Shown here one piece after another: positions 15,502 to 23,804 of a DNA stretch of 64,000 nt. Source of the DNA: Natronococcus pandeyae (GTDB lineage Archaea; Halobacteriota; Halobacteria; Halobacteriales; Natrialbaceae); assembly GCF_008122205.1 (NCBI RefSeq), contig NZ_PHNJ01000009.1, forward strand, positions 141,610-205,609, read 5' to 3'. How positions within the stretch are numbered: the first letter of the stretch is position 1; each line of letters starts with the position of its first letter. The notes beneath the pieces are model-generated. The model made no database searches. It was not told the DNA's origin and saw only the letters and a program-made list of their open reading frames with translations. The translations under genes and the position numbers were made by a program.

Positions 15502-15927
15502 TTAGACCTCTTCTTCGGCAATAATCGAGGAACTGCCATCAGCATTCCAGGTAATGGTCACCTCAGAATCAGGGCTATCCAATACCAATGTTTGGCCAGC
15601 AGTCCATGTTTGATCATTGCCAGTTATATCAGCAGTACCATCTGACGCAGTATCAACATCATCTCCATTAATCTCGATGTTGGCCGTTTCTACATCTTCT
15701 CCACTCGTGAGTGTAATTTCTTCGATATTATCCCCCGCAGCATCAAGTTCCCAATCGAACTGCGCATTCGGCGCAGTCTCGTCGAGATCGCCCATATCCA
15801 GCACAAACGCAGCAATCACTGCTGCGAGGATCACAGTGATGGCCACCATGAGGATGACGCCAATCACTGGCGATACAGCACGTTCCTCCTCGTTTCCGAG
15901 GAGTTTCTTTCCGAGTTTGTCGAACAT
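15502..15927 (-). CDS. Type IV pilin (PilA-like), cargo copy 2
   Basis: 141 residues from the ATG at 15927 ([23 protein letters not shown]). The H-domain [31 protein letters not shown] is identical to the neighbouring pilin, while the outer domain is different and shorter but ends in the same [17 protein letters not shown] tail. This is upstream in the two-gene operon. A longer frame to 16035 lacks a signal-like start and was rejected. The identical H-domain with diverged head suggests duplication followed by selection on the exposed part. Confidence 0.88.
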   Translation of the reverse strand: MFDKLGKKLLGNEEERAVSPVIGVILMVAITVILAAVIAAFVLDMGDLDETAPNAQFDWELDAAGDNIEEITLTSGEDVETANIEINGDDVDTASDGTADITGNDQTWTAGQTLVLDSPDSEVTITWNADGSSSIIAEEEV

Positions 15928-16082
15928 TGTTGTTTTCCGCACCGGTGAACGGTCGCAAGGATTATCGTCTCGAGTCTGGACCCGTGACATGCGTATGTGG
16001 GGATTGGGGTCAGCCAACCCACAGCGCCCTTCCATCCTTCCGCCGTTTGGTGCTATTAGTTACGACGAAACTGCTTGCATAT

Positions 16083-16104
16083 ATATTCATAGTATAGTGA
16101 ATAT
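16083..16104. repeat. AT-rich inverted repeat upstream of the pilin operon
   Basis: ATATTCA (16083-16089) and TGAATAT (16098-16104) around TAGTATAG, in the 323-bp intergenic region 15928-16250. It may be an operator or promoter element. The rest of that gap holds a TATA-like AATATATT (16220-16227) placed about 27 bp before the ATG at 16251, and no other gene. Confidence 0.4.
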
Positions 16105-16250
16105 CATAATGTCCGATAAGACTTTCAGAGTTGATAATCAGTGAGTGATAGAAGGCCTACAGCGCGGTCTTGAAGTCGACTACGGCTTGCGATTATCAGG
16201 GATGAGACCGGAAAGCAACTAATATATTGATGGGATTACACGACTCGAGC

Positions 16251-17036
16251 ATGACCGATTTTGTAACCGACCGCGAACTCGCGCGCACCTACGATGGCGG
16301 GGCCTACCCTGACGCCTGGGAAGCGGTCGAGCAGTATCGACGTGCCACCAGGTACGCCTCGAAACACGACACAAAATCCGGCGCGACCGCGAGCGCCCTG
16401 GACCTGCCGCGATCGCGGCTTCGATCCTGGATCGACGACGGCGGCGCACCCGATGCGGTTCGAGCGATCGAAGCGGCCCACGCCCACGGCTGGCTCGACT
16501 GCGACTACGACGACCCGGAGTTCACCGGCCTGAACGCGCTCGTCGCGAACATCTTCTCGGGCGGATCGATCGCCGAGGAGAACTACCGAGCACTGTTTAC
16601 GCTCAATCACCGCGGCGAGGATTCGCACGTCTTCGACGCCCTCGAACTCGCGAACGTCGACTACGAGGTCGACGGCGATCGCGACGGTCGGGCCGACGAG
16701 ATCCGACCGACCGAGAACGGGATCGTCCTGGGGCGCGTGCTTGCCGTGCTCGGTGCTCCAGTCGGGCCCAAAGCCCAACAGCGACTCGAACTCCCGTCGT
16801 ACCTCGAGAACGCACCGGCCGACGTTCGGGAAACGTTCGTGTACGCCTATCTCGAAAACCGGGCTGTCGAGCACGAAGGAAGAGACACGCTCACGATTCG
16901 AGAGGACCGGAACCGAACCTATCTCTCGGACCTGACGGAGCTGATCGCCGACGTCGCTGGGGGCGGCGTCGAACTCGGCGAAAAGTACATCGTCATTTCG
17001 GCGGACGCTGCTCGGTCACTCGGTGTCGTGACGTAG
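16251..17036 (+). CDS. Putative DNA-binding protein with LAGLIDADG-like pattern
   Basis: 261 residues. An N-terminal HTH-like region (residues 10-75: AWEAVEQYRRATRYASKHDTKSGATASALDLPRSRLRSWIDDGGAPDAVRAI) is followed by FTGLNALVANIFSGGSIAEENYRALFTLNHR and later LPSYLENAPADVRETFVYAYLENRAVEHEG. The second part has the spacing of a LAGLIDADG homing-endonuclease motif without its usual acidic catalytic residue pattern. It may be a DNA-binding regulator derived from such enzymes. Start chosen at 16251 because a TATA-like box lies 25-30 bp upstream, as expected for a leaderless message. Family assignment is tentative. Confidence 0.6.
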   Translation: MTDFVTDRELARTYDGGAYPDAWEAVEQYRRATRYASKHDTKSGATASALDLPRSRLRSWIDDGGAPDAVRAIEAAHAHGWLDCDYDDPEFTGLNALVANIFSGGSIAEENYRALFTLNHRGEDSHVFDALELANVDYEVDGDRDGRADEIRPTENGIVLGRVLAVLGAPVGPKAQQRLELPSYLENAPADVRETFVYAYLENRAVEHEGRDTLTIREDRNRTYLSDLTELIADVAGGGVELGEKYIVISADAARSLGVVT

Positions 17037-17062
17037 ACGGTTTCTATTGCCCGAACACCGCT

Positions 17063-17668
17063 CTATGCGGGTTCGGCAAAAATCTCGTATTCTACATCGC
17101 CTGGGATCATGACATCAAATAGGACTTCGACTTGCTCGTCCGAGTCGACTGATTCTAATTTACTTGAAGGTTCTTCTAGGTCGTATCCGAGCGTATCTTT
17201 GTAGGTCAGTTCTATTTCAAACTGTCCAGAACTGCCGCTATTCTCGATTATAACGCCGTAGGAAGCGGGGAATGGAGAGATTCCATACTCGGGCATTTCC
17301 CATTCTTCTGGCGGTTCTCGGGTCGGTGCGAACGAAACTTCTCTCCGCTCGTCTTCACTAAAGAAGAAGCTTCTGGCGACGTCAAAAGTACGATCATCGT
17401 AGTTGGCATCTTCGAACTGATTTGCCACTTCCGGCTGAGGTACATTTTGATCTCTAAAATAATGCAGTTCTAACATGACACTCCCATCGTATCCTCTATT
17501 GTGAATCGTACTGAGGAATTCAGAATCGTTTTGATCGACCGACACCACCCGTGGTTCAGGTTGAACTAGTTCGATCGATCCAACTTCTGGCCCTCCCGAA
17601 GCAGTACATCCAGCAATCGCACTGATACTTGCTGCAGTAACCCCACCAAGGAACTGTCTTCGTTCCAT
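17063..17668 (-). CDS. Tat-exported lipoprotein of unknown function
   Basis: 201 residues from the ATG at 17668. MERRQFLGGVTAASISAIAGCTASGG combines a twin-arginine motif (RRQFLGG) with a lipobox (AGC), the usual haloarchaeal Tat lipoprotein signal. The mature part is beta-rich, with an immunoglobulin-like feel (DSEFLSTIHNRGYDGSVMLELHYF ... ASYGVIIENSGSSGQFEIELTYKD). Lower GC than the core genome. It sits in the cargo block of the provirus, convergent with the gene before it. A surface-exposed cargo protein could affect adhesion or superinfection, but there is no direct evidence. Confidence 0.75.
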   Translation of the reverse strand: MERRQFLGGVTAASISAIAGCTASGGPEVGSIELVQPEPRVVSVDQNDSEFLSTIHNRGYDGSVMLELHYFRDQNVPQPEVANQFEDANYDDRTFDVARSFFFSEDERREVSFAPTREPPEEWEMPEYGISPFPASYGVIIENSGSSGQFEIELTYKDTLGYDLEEPSSKLESVDSDEQVEVLFDVMIPGDVEYEIFAEPA

Positions 17669-17755
17669 CAATCGAGAAACTGTTTTAGGATTATATAATC
17701 CCTTTGTTGATAGTCTAGTAGAATATCACTACAATCTATGTGAGTGGTACCGAGA

Positions 17756-17941
17756 TCACACGTCGAGCCCATCGACGAGTTCGAGCGCCCATTCGCCCTC
17801 GTCGACGTGCCGAATATGGACGTGGTGATCGCCCTCGAGCGTTCCATCCTCGTCAAGTAGTCCTTCGATGCGGATATCGTCCTTCGGGAGCGTAATACCG
17901 ACCGAGTCCTGATCCAGCTGGCGCAACTTGTTCAGTGCCAT
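17756..17941 (-). CDS. Small AbrB-like haloarchaeal protein
   Basis: 61 residues: MALNKLRQLDQDSVGITLPKDDIRIEGLLDEDGTLEGDHHVHIRHVDEGEWALELVDGLDV. The N-terminal pattern (QLDQDSVGITLPKDDIRIEGL) resembles the swapped-hairpin AbrB/MazE DNA-binding fold, in which short strands flank a P-K-D turn. Such proteins are common single genes in haloarchaeal plasmids and proviruses. It may regulate the adjacent rightward structural operon, which starts 110 bp away divergently. No toxin partner is visible beside it. Confidence 0.6.
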   Translation of the reverse strand: MALNKLRQLDQDSVGITLPKDDIRIEGLLDEDGTLEGDHHVHIRHVDEGEWALELVDGLDV

Positions 17942-18050
17942 ACACGGCGGGCAACCCCACTTCTCATAAAACTTGGTGACTATCTGGTTTCCCTATGGAC
18001 CCCGGCGGTTTTCCTGACACTTTCGTCGCGGCGGGAAGCAGGCAGCGGGG

Positions 18051-18482
18051 ATGGCACTCAGCCTACCGGCGAAGTACGTTCCCGATACGGTACGTCGGGA
18101 AGACGGTATCGACCTTACAGACAGCCTGCTCGCTCCGCTGTTCGTCCTGGCGTCGTTCTCGATCGGCGCGGTCGGCACGCTCGAGTTCTCGGCGCCGCTG
18201 AACGCGTCGCTCAATGACGCGCTCTATGCCGCCCACGGCACGGAGATCACGTACGCCTTCATCATCTCGATGGGGGTGCTGATCACGGCGTGGCTCACGA
18301 ACGAGAGTACGCCGGAGGAGTGGACCGACGTCGAGACGGTCGTCGTGCTCCTAGCGGTCATCCTGAACATTCTCGGTGCGCTCGTTCCGGCCGTTCAGGT
18401 CACGATGGAGGGCATGTGGTACCTCGGCTGGTTCAGCGTCCTCCTGAACGCGGCGGCGTTCTACGTTATCGCTTACAAGTAA
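18051..18482 (+). CDS. Pleolipovirus VP3-like small membrane protein
   Basis: 143 residues with four predicted membrane segments ([74 protein letters not shown]). Size, four-TM layout and place just upstream of the spike gene match the internal membrane protein of pleolipoviruses (HRPV-1 VP3 type), which lines the inside of the membrane vesicle virion. It is the first gene of a rightward operon. A broken homologue is at 11485-11795. Assignment rests on architecture and synteny rather than a definite motif. Confidence 0.65.
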   Translation: MALSLPAKYVPDTVRREDGIDLTDSLLAPLFVLASFSIGAVGTLEFSAPLNASLNDALYAAHGTEITYAFIISMGVLITAWLTNESTPEEWTDVETVVVLLAVILNILGALVPAVQVTMEGMWYLGWFSVLLNAAAFYVIAYK

Positions 18483-18505
18483 AATCCAACGGAGAGGCTT
18501 CAACA

Positions 18506-19072
18506 ATGCAATTTTCGAAGATCACGACGGCGACAGTTGCACTGGCACTACTCACGCTCGCGGTCGGCGGCTTCGCGGCGATCGGCGCGGCCGAAGAGAC
18601 CGACGAGAACGACTGGGAAGAGATCGGTAACTCGACAGTCGAGACGACGGACGAGACGGAATACGTCGAACTTGATCTCGAGTTCGTCGACGAGTTCGTG
18701 AACACTGACGAGGAAACGGTCGAACTCACGATCTACGACGAGAGCGAGTACAACGATTCGGACGTCGACGAGACGGCCGTGCTCGAGGATACGGTGATTG
18801 GTTCGCCGAACGAGACGGTCACGAACGAATACTCGGTCGGTGACACGACCGACGACGAGCTCGAGCCCGAGACCGAATACCGCGCTATCATCGAGGTCGA
18901 GAACGACGCGGACCACATCGTGAGTGGGTTCGTCGCAGCCGATGACGAGTCGATCGGCGGCGCACAGTTCGGAACCGAGACGATGGACGCTTCGCCTGGC
19001 TTCGGGGTCGCGGTGGCGGTCGCGGCGATCGCGTCGGCCGGGATGCTCGCGGCGCGTCGGGGGGATAACTGA
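18506..19072 (+). CDS. Secreted acidic protein with PGF-CTERM-like sorting tail
   Basis: 188 residues. The Sec signal is MQFSKITTATVALALLTLAVGGFAAIGAAEE. The mature part is very acidic and beta-rich (TEYVELDLEFVDEFVNTDEETVELTIYDES). The C-terminus SPGFGVAVAVAAIASAGMLAARRGDN has the tripartite archaeosortase signal: PGFG, a hydrophobic helix, then Arg residues. Archaeosortase A cuts such tails and attaches the protein to a lipid. It lies between the VP3-like gene and the spike gene; its stop TGA overlaps the spike ATG (TGATG). A second virion surface protein is plausible. Confidence 0.7.
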   Translation: MQFSKITTATVALALLTLAVGGFAAIGAAEETDENDWEEIGNSTVETTDETEYVELDLEFVDEFVNTDEETVELTIYDESEYNDSDVDETAVLEDTVIGSPNETVTNEYSVGDTTDDELEPETEYRAIIEVENDADHIVSGFVAADDESIGGAQFGTETMDASPGFGVAVAVAAIASAGMLAARRGDN

Positions 19073-20841
19073 TGTCGGCTTCCGACGGATCGGGCCCACA
19101 GCCCACGGCCCACGAGTTCGAACCGGGTTGCACGCTCTCGCGGCGGCAGATTCTTCAATCGACGGCAGTTGCAGCCGGGGCTTCAGCAGCGGGGGTAACG
19201 CTCGGCTCCGAAAGGGTACTGGGTGACAACTTCAGTTTCGAGGGGACCTGTGACTCGAAACTTCGATTTGCGTTTCCGGTTTCGTGCGGGTTCGCCGATC
19301 CGGATTCGGAGATCGACGAAGAGGGAACAGTAGACGAGATTGAGCACGACCTGCACGTTTCGGGCCAATCCCTTCACGACAGCCTTCTCCGCGAAATCAC
19401 GGACAAAGAGAACGACCTCGAAGACACCGACACGCTCGGTAGTCTCGACGCTCGAAACGCGATCGCGGACGCATACGAGGACGGAAAATCGGCAACAGAG
19501 GCCGATGCTGACGCGAAGGCGGCCATTCTCGAGTACTTCGCACACCATCAGGATCAGACGCTCCAGATGGGGAACGCGCACATGGCGGAGCTGGCGTATC
19601 TCGCCAGTACTGCCAACGACTACGAGGACATACCCGAGGAGTTCTTCCACATCGGGCTGCCGGACGACGAAGAAATGGCCGGCGAGTACCAGGGGTCTCG
19701 CCTAACGGGAGACACCCACACGTCTACCGTCGAACTCGTTGACGGCACCGAGAAAGAAGTCGTCGCGGCGACGATGATCCTCAACACGTCCTACAACAGT
19801 GAGGATTACGTGATGGATTTCGAGCCGTTCGGCGACTGGCAAGGAGCAGACGCCAATAACGAATTCATCACGGCCTCGAGCTACGACGGCGGGAGCATGG
19901 ACATCTACTGGAGCGGTAACTTCATGGTCCAGAACACCACGTCCGGCCTCGAGAGCCAGTACGTGTACGATTACCGCCCCGTCGTGGAAGTTTTCGAGCG
20001 GTTCGAGCAGCAGGCGCAGAACGTAAACAACGCCTACCCCGACGGGCTCGCAGAAGACTTGTACGCTGCGATGGACGCAGGCGAACTCGATCCAAACGAC
20101 ATCCGTGGTGCGGAAGGGATGGTCCGGTATCTCTCCGGCGATGCTGAGGACTCCGGTCAGGAGCTGACCCTTGCCCTCCGGCACCTGCTCGACCTCGAAG
20201 GGCCCGACGATCTCCAGTCGCGAATGGAGATCGAGTTCACCGGAGCTAACGACGTCGAGCGAAACGAACAGCCGGACGGGACGGTCGAGTACGAGCCGGT
20301 CGAAGTCGACGGGAGAACGTACGAGGGCGTGATGTTCGCTCGGTCCCCGCCCGGAGGAGTGATCGAGACAGAGACGACGTACGCCACCTTTGACGATCGC
20401 GTCTCTGTCCTTGACGAATCAACGTACGAGGAAGGCGGGGAGAACGAAGGAATCGACGAACTCCCTGGAAATCCGTCAGTCGTCGTCGGTGGCGGTGAAG
20501 AAGTTCGATTGATCGAGGGTGAGTTTACTGTTACAAACCTGTGGGACGCCGACGGTACCGAAGTCGATTCTCTCGACATGAGCGGACCGGAGTACGAGTC
20601 CTACGACGCCGACGAGTTCATTCAGGCGCTCGAGGAGTCTGATGATCGTCGTGGCGAAATCGATGATGACGAAGACGAAGATGATGTCGGTGACGACGAT
20701 GACGAGGAGGAGGACGGTTGGGGACTCCCGACCTTCGGTGGCGATGGCTTCGGAGGCGACACATTCGCCGGAGTCGCGATCATCGGCGTTGTGGTGCTCG
20801 CGATCGTCGGATTCGTGACCGACCTACTGCCCTGGACCTAA
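19072..20841 (+). CDS. Pleolipovirus-like spike protein, Tat-exported
   Basis: 589 residues. The N-terminus LSRRQILQSTAVAAGASAAGVTLG is a Tat signal. A large acidic ectodomain follows, with V-shaped-spike-like features: an early helical stretch (HDSLLREITDKENDLEDTDTLGSLDARNAIADAYEDG) then beta-rich repeats. A flexible acidic stalk (DDDEDEDDVGDDDDEEEDG) precedes a single C-terminal membrane anchor AGVAIIGVVVLAIVGFVTDLL. This is the layout of pleolipovirus spikes that mediate attachment and fusion. The Tat signal implies folding before export. Translationally coupled to the upstream gene. Confidence 0.78.
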   Translation: MSASDGSGPQPTAHEFEPGCTLSRRQILQSTAVAAGASAAGVTLGSERVLGDNFSFEGTCDSKLRFAFPVSCGFADPDSEIDEEGTVDEIEHDLHVSGQSLHDSLLREITDKENDLEDTDTLGSLDARNAIADAYEDGKSATEADADAKAAILEYFAHHQDQTLQMGNAHMAELAYLASTANDYEDIPEEFFHIGLPDDEEMAGEYQGSRLTGDTHTSTVELVDGTEKEVVAATMILNTSYNSEDYVMDFEPFGDWQGADANNEFITASSYDGGSMDIYWSGNFMVQNTTSGLESQYVYDYRPVVEVFERFEQQAQNVNNAYPDGLAEDLYAAMDAGELDPNDIRGAEGMVRYLSGDAEDSGQELTLALRHLLDLEGPDDLQSRMEIEFTGANDVERNEQPDGTVEYEPVEVDGRTYEGVMFARSPPGGVIETETTYATFDDRVSVLDESTYEEGGENEGIDELPGNPSVVVGGGEEVRLIEGEFTVTNLWDADGTEVDSLDMSGPEYESYDADEFIQALEESDDRRGEIDDDEDEDDVGDDDDEEEDGWGLPTFGGDGFGGDTFAGVAIIGVVVLAIVGFVTDLLPWT

Positions 20842-20847
20842 CCAACC

Positions 20848-21444
20848 ATGAGACGATTCTTCATTTTTGCCACGGTAGCAGCCCTGCTTGTAGCGATGGG
20901 CATGGGCGCGGGCCCGGTCGCCGCGCAGGAGAACGCGACCGAGAACGTGACGGAGAACGCGACCGACGCGGCCACCGACGAGCTCGAGGAGGAAGCGAAC
21001 GAGACGGTCGCCGAGACGCGCGGCGACTACCACCAGGAGATCGACAGCGAGACGAGAATCACGGACTGGTCGTACGCGCCAGGTATGTTCACGCTCACGA
21101 TCGAAGCCGACGAGGAAACCGAGATCTCGATGACCGAAGCGAGCGACTGGGAAGAAGGCACCGGCTCGTTCAACTACGACGAGGTAGAGCTGGACGAAGG
21201 CGAGAATACGGTCACGTTCGCGGTCACCGATACGCAGGGCGCCGGCGTCGCGATCGCGACGCGGCGATCACTCCAACAGGGCACGGGTGCGCGCGTGAGT
21301 TCCGGACAGGTCGAGCAAAACCCGTTCCGTCACTTCGGCGGTGAGTCCGGTCTGTTCTCCGGTGTTATCATGACCGTCGGGACGGCCGGACTCGGCGCGT
21401 GGTACGTCGTCCGCAGCGAGGAAAGCGGAGTGATCGAAGCATGA
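20848..21444 (+). CDS. Secreted membrane-anchored protein of the pleolipovirus cluster (HRPV-1 ORF6-like)
   Basis: 198 residues. Signal peptide MRRFFIFATVAALLVAMGMGAGPVAAQ, then an Asn-Ala-Thr repeat (ENATENVTENATDAATDELEEEANE) rich in N-glycosylation sequons, a compact beta domain (TRITDWSYAPGMFTLTIEADEETEISMTEASDW ... ENTVTFAVTD), and a C-terminal TM (GLFSGVIMTVGTAGLGAWYVV). It lies six bases after the spike gene and overlaps the next by four (ATGA). The position equals the conserved ORF6 of HRPV-type viruses; function unknown. Confidence 0.6.
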   Translation: MRRFFIFATVAALLVAMGMGAGPVAAQENATENVTENATDAATDELEEEANETVAETRGDYHQEIDSETRITDWSYAPGMFTLTIEADEETEISMTEASDWEEGTGSFNYDEVELDEGENTVTFAVTDTQGAGVAIATRRSLQQGTGARVSSGQVEQNPFRHFGGESGLFSGVIMTVGTAGLGAWYVVRSEESGVIEA

Positions 21445-22232
21445 GCGACGACACGAGCGCCACCTTCGGCAGCTGGAGCGACCGAGTGACCTACGTCGCG
21501 GCCGAGGGCCAGCTGGTCGTTCTCGGCGTTCTCGTCTCTCTTGGCGCGGCGCTGATCTGGCTTCGGCCGTCGGTTCCCGGCGTTCCCCCGATCGTCTTCG
21601 GATGGTTCGCCGCCGGCCTGCTCCTGGGGCCGCCGCTGCTCGGTCTGTTCGTGACCGGGGCTCGAGCGCTCCGGCAGCGGAACATGGTGACCGTACACCA
21701 CATCAACGGCGTCACCGATACGCGAGAGAAGCTCTACGTCGAACCCGGCGTCTGGGAAAACAAGACCGTCGAAGGCCCAAGCCCATACCGAGTGAACGAC
21801 GAGGAAGCGTTTGAGGTTCGAGAGTTCGACTGGCACCCGGACCAGGGCGAGAACGGGACGCTCATCGTCACCGGCTGCTACTTCAGCCAGCTCGCAGACT
21901 CGAAGCTCGTCACGGTGAAGACGATGCTCGAGGACATCCACGGCGAGCTCATTGAGACGGCGATCGCGTACAACAAGCTCCGCGCCAGGATCTCGAAGAT
22001 GGGCGTCGAGATCGAACGCGATTCGATCAACGCGCAGGCGGAGGCCGACGAACGCGGACTCATGACGCAGCGAACCAGCGTGAAGGATCGGTTCGAGGCC
22101 GCGGAGGACGACGCCGGCGAGTTCTCGACCGACGAGATTAGCGACCTCGGCGACTACGAGCACGATTACGATCCGGTCGAGAATCCGGGTGGCAGCGATG
22201 CCGACGTGACGATGGAACCGATGCCGACGTGA
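21441..22232 (+). CDS. Membrane protein of the pleolipovirus cluster (HRPV-1 ORF7-like), C-terminus altered by duplication
   Basis: 263 residues. Two TM segments near the N-terminus (LVVLGVLVSLGAALIWL, IVFGWFAAGLLLGPPLLGLFV) and a cytoplasmic domain (VTVHHINGVTDTREKLYVEPGVWENKTVEGPSPYRVNDEEAFEVREF ... LVTVKTMLEDIHGELIETAIAYNKLRARISKMG) fit the conserved ORF7 protein of pleolipoviruses. A 23-bp tandem duplication near the 3' end shifts the frame and stops it at TGA (22230-22232). Without it the frame would run to 22273 and overlap the next ATG, as all other joints in this operon do. Confidence 0.65.
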   Translation: MSDDTSATFGSWSDRVTYVAAEGQLVVLGVLVSLGAALIWLRPSVPGVPPIVFGWFAAGLLLGPPLLGLFVTGARALRQRNMVTVHHINGVTDTREKLYVEPGVWENKTVEGPSPYRVNDEEAFEVREFDWHPDQGENGTLIVTGCYFSQLADSKLVTVKTMLEDIHGELIETAIAYNKLRARISKMGVEIERDSINAQAEADERGLMTQRTSVKDRFEAAEDDAGEFSTDEISDLGDYEHDYDPVENPGGSDADVTMEPMPT

Positions 22233-22242
22233 CGATGGAACC
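22197..22242. repeat. 23-bp perfect tandem duplication at the end of the ORF7-like gene
   Basis: GATGCCGACGTGACGATGGA plus ACC occurs at 22197-22219 and again at 22220-22242, followed by a partial third GATGCCGACC. Removing one copy restores 270 codons and an ATGA overlap with the gene at 22270. Confidence 0.9.
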
Positions 22243-22269
22243 GATGCCGACCGACGGAGGGACCGATCG

Positions 22270-22476
22270 ATGATCGACGCCGCGACGGCCTTCGCGATGG
22301 GCATGGGCGCGAGTCTGTTCATGAACGTCGTTCTGCTCGTCGTCGTCGATTCGTTCCGACGGGATAGGAACGGCGGCCGTGATCGCCGCGATGGGCATGG
22401 GCGCCAGACAGAGACCGACGGCGGAACCGAGCTCGAGGAAGCAACCGATGAAGACGTCCGGGGTAACTATGAGTGA
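22270..22476 (+). CDS. Small single-TM protein
   Basis: 68 residues: MIDAATAFAMGMGASLFMNVVLLVVVDSF is a signal-anchor helix followed by a basic then acidic cytoplasmic tail (RRDRNGGRDRRDGHGRQTETDGGTELEEATDED). No family recognised. It is sandwiched between the ORF7-like gene and the NTPase, with an eight-base overlap to the latter, so it belongs to the structural operon. Confidence 0.6.
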   Translation: MIDAATAFAMGMGASLFMNVVLLVVVDSFRRDRNGGRDRRDGHGRQTETDGGTELEEATDEDVRGNYE

Positions 22477-23647
22477 CCAACAGGCCGACCAGCAGGCGCT
22501 ATTCACGGCCGCACAGGCGCGCGAACACCAGGAGGGGTACAGCGACCGGGATAACCGGGAGATCGCCGACCACGGCGCAATCGTTCGTGATGAGAAGGTC
22601 TCGCGAGCGATGGCCGTACGGGAGATCCACTACGATCCTCGCGAGGCCGAGCGGCCCGATAAGATGCCGGGAATGGCGAAGGACCTGCGAAAGAACGAAC
22701 AGATTCGGATGATGGAGGGAACCGAAACCTTCCGGAGAGCGATGGAGAACGGCGATATGCCGACAATCAAGCACATGGTTGGAGACACGTCACAGCGAGC
22801 GGACGTCTCGGGACTGAAAGCAATCGGCAAGGTCGACGAACTCATCAACGGCCCGGCGCCGGTGATCGTCGTCCTGGGCGAGATGGGCGCCGGAAAGACC
22901 GACTTCGCCTGTCTGCTCGCACAGCGGTGGCGAGCGCTCCAGCAAAACGACTCGCTGCTCGGGACGAACATCCAGTCCCTCGAGGAGAAGAACCGCTGGG
23001 TCGACGACGACGGCGACGTCCAGGACGGCTGGATTCCAGACTACGGCACGCTCATGGAGTGGGTCGAGCAGGACGGCGATCCGCTCGAGCACAGCCAGCG
23101 GTCGAAGCTGTTCATCGGCGACGAGTTCTCGAGTTCCGCGAGCGGGACCGGAAAGCAGGGGTACGAAACCCGGCAGAAGATGGCGCCGCTGGTTTACAAG
23201 ATCCGGAAGTACGGTGGGGCGCTCATCTACATCGCCCACGGCGAGCGATCGATCCACCCGATGCTGTGGCGCGTCGGGACGATCGTCAAGAAGGTCAGCA
23301 AGAAGAAGGCCGTTATCGCCGACTCAATCCGGAATGCAGAACTCGCGGACATCCAGGGCCAGATCGAAGGCGTCCCCCCGACGGACCTCCGGTACAACAC
23401 GAAGGAAGCGAGCGACTGGCGCTGGTCGGAGTACGGCGAGGAAACGGACGATATGGGGCCTGACGAGGCCGCGAAGATGACCGCGATCTGGACCGCGATC
23501 AGGTGCAAAGAGGAGGGAATGACGGACCGTGAAACCGCCGGATTCGTACCCTACAGCCACGGATGGGTCAATACTCGGTGGAAAGAGTACCGAGAGGAGG
23601 GACAGCACCGAGAGACACTTGGCAAGGTCGAGGAGATAATCGAATGA
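22469..23647 (+). CDS. Pleolipovirus VP8-like NTPase
   Basis: 392 residues from ATG 22469. A charged N-terminal region is followed by a P-loop: VIVVLGEMGAGKTDFACLLAQRW (GxxGxGKT near 135-142). A Walker B-like KLFIGDEFSS lies near 215, with a following KIRKYGGALIYIAHGERSIHP that resembles sensor/arginine segments of FtsK/HerA-type ATPases. The C-terminal 80 residues (PDEAAKMTAIWTAIRCKEEGMTDRETAGFVPYSHGWVNTRWKEY) form a HTH. Pleolipoviruses encode such an NTPase at the end of the conserved cluster, probably for genome packaging or virion assembly. Confidence 0.75.
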   Translation: MSDQQADQQALFTAAQAREHQEGYSDRDNREIADHGAIVRDEKVSRAMAVREIHYDPREAERPDKMPGMAKDLRKNEQIRMMEGTETFRRAMENGDMPTIKHMVGDTSQRADVSGLKAIGKVDELINGPAPVIVVLGEMGAGKTDFACLLAQRWRALQQNDSLLGTNIQSLEEKNRWVDDDGDVQDGWIPDYGTLMEWVEQDGDPLEHSQRSKLFIGDEFSSSASGTGKQGYETRQKMAPLVYKIRKYGGALIYIAHGERSIHPMLWRVGTIVKKVSKKKAVIADSIRNAELADIQGQIEGVPPTDLRYNTKEASDWRWSEYGEETDDMGPDEAAKMTAIWTAIRCKEEGMTDRETAGFVPYSHGWVNTRWKEYREEGQHRETLGKVEEIIE

Positions 23648-23701
23648 CGACGGCGAGTTGGTTAGCTGGTTACGGTAAGACTCCCCCCTTTACACTAACC
23701 G

Positions 23702-23743
23702 GCCCATCGCTCGCTCCCGTGGGGAGCGAGGCGACCGATGGGC
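23702..23743. terminator. Long GC-rich hairpin after the structural operon
   Basis: Outer arms GCCCATCG / CGATGGGC (23702-23709, 23736-23743) enclose an inner 9-bp stem CTCGCTCCC / GGGAGCGAG with loop GTG (23710-23730) and a five-base bulge on the 3' side. It lies 55 bp after the NTPase stop and before a TATA-like TTGATATATA (23767-23776). Position supports a terminator or processing site separating two transcription units. A short open frame crossing it (23644-23805) is probably not a gene. Confidence 0.65.
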
Positions 23744-23766
23744 GCTCGTCGAGACACCTGGAGGAG

Positions 23767-23777
23767 TTGATATATAT
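23767..23777 (+). promoter_or_regulatory. TATA-like promoter element for the late small-gene unit
   Basis: TTGATATATAT sits just after the large hairpin and about 28-38 bp upstream of the ATG at 23805, the usual spacing for a haloarchaeal promoter serving a leaderless transcript. Confidence 0.5.
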
Positions 23778-23804
23778 CGGCGCGCGATGCGCGTGGTGTG
23801 CGTG

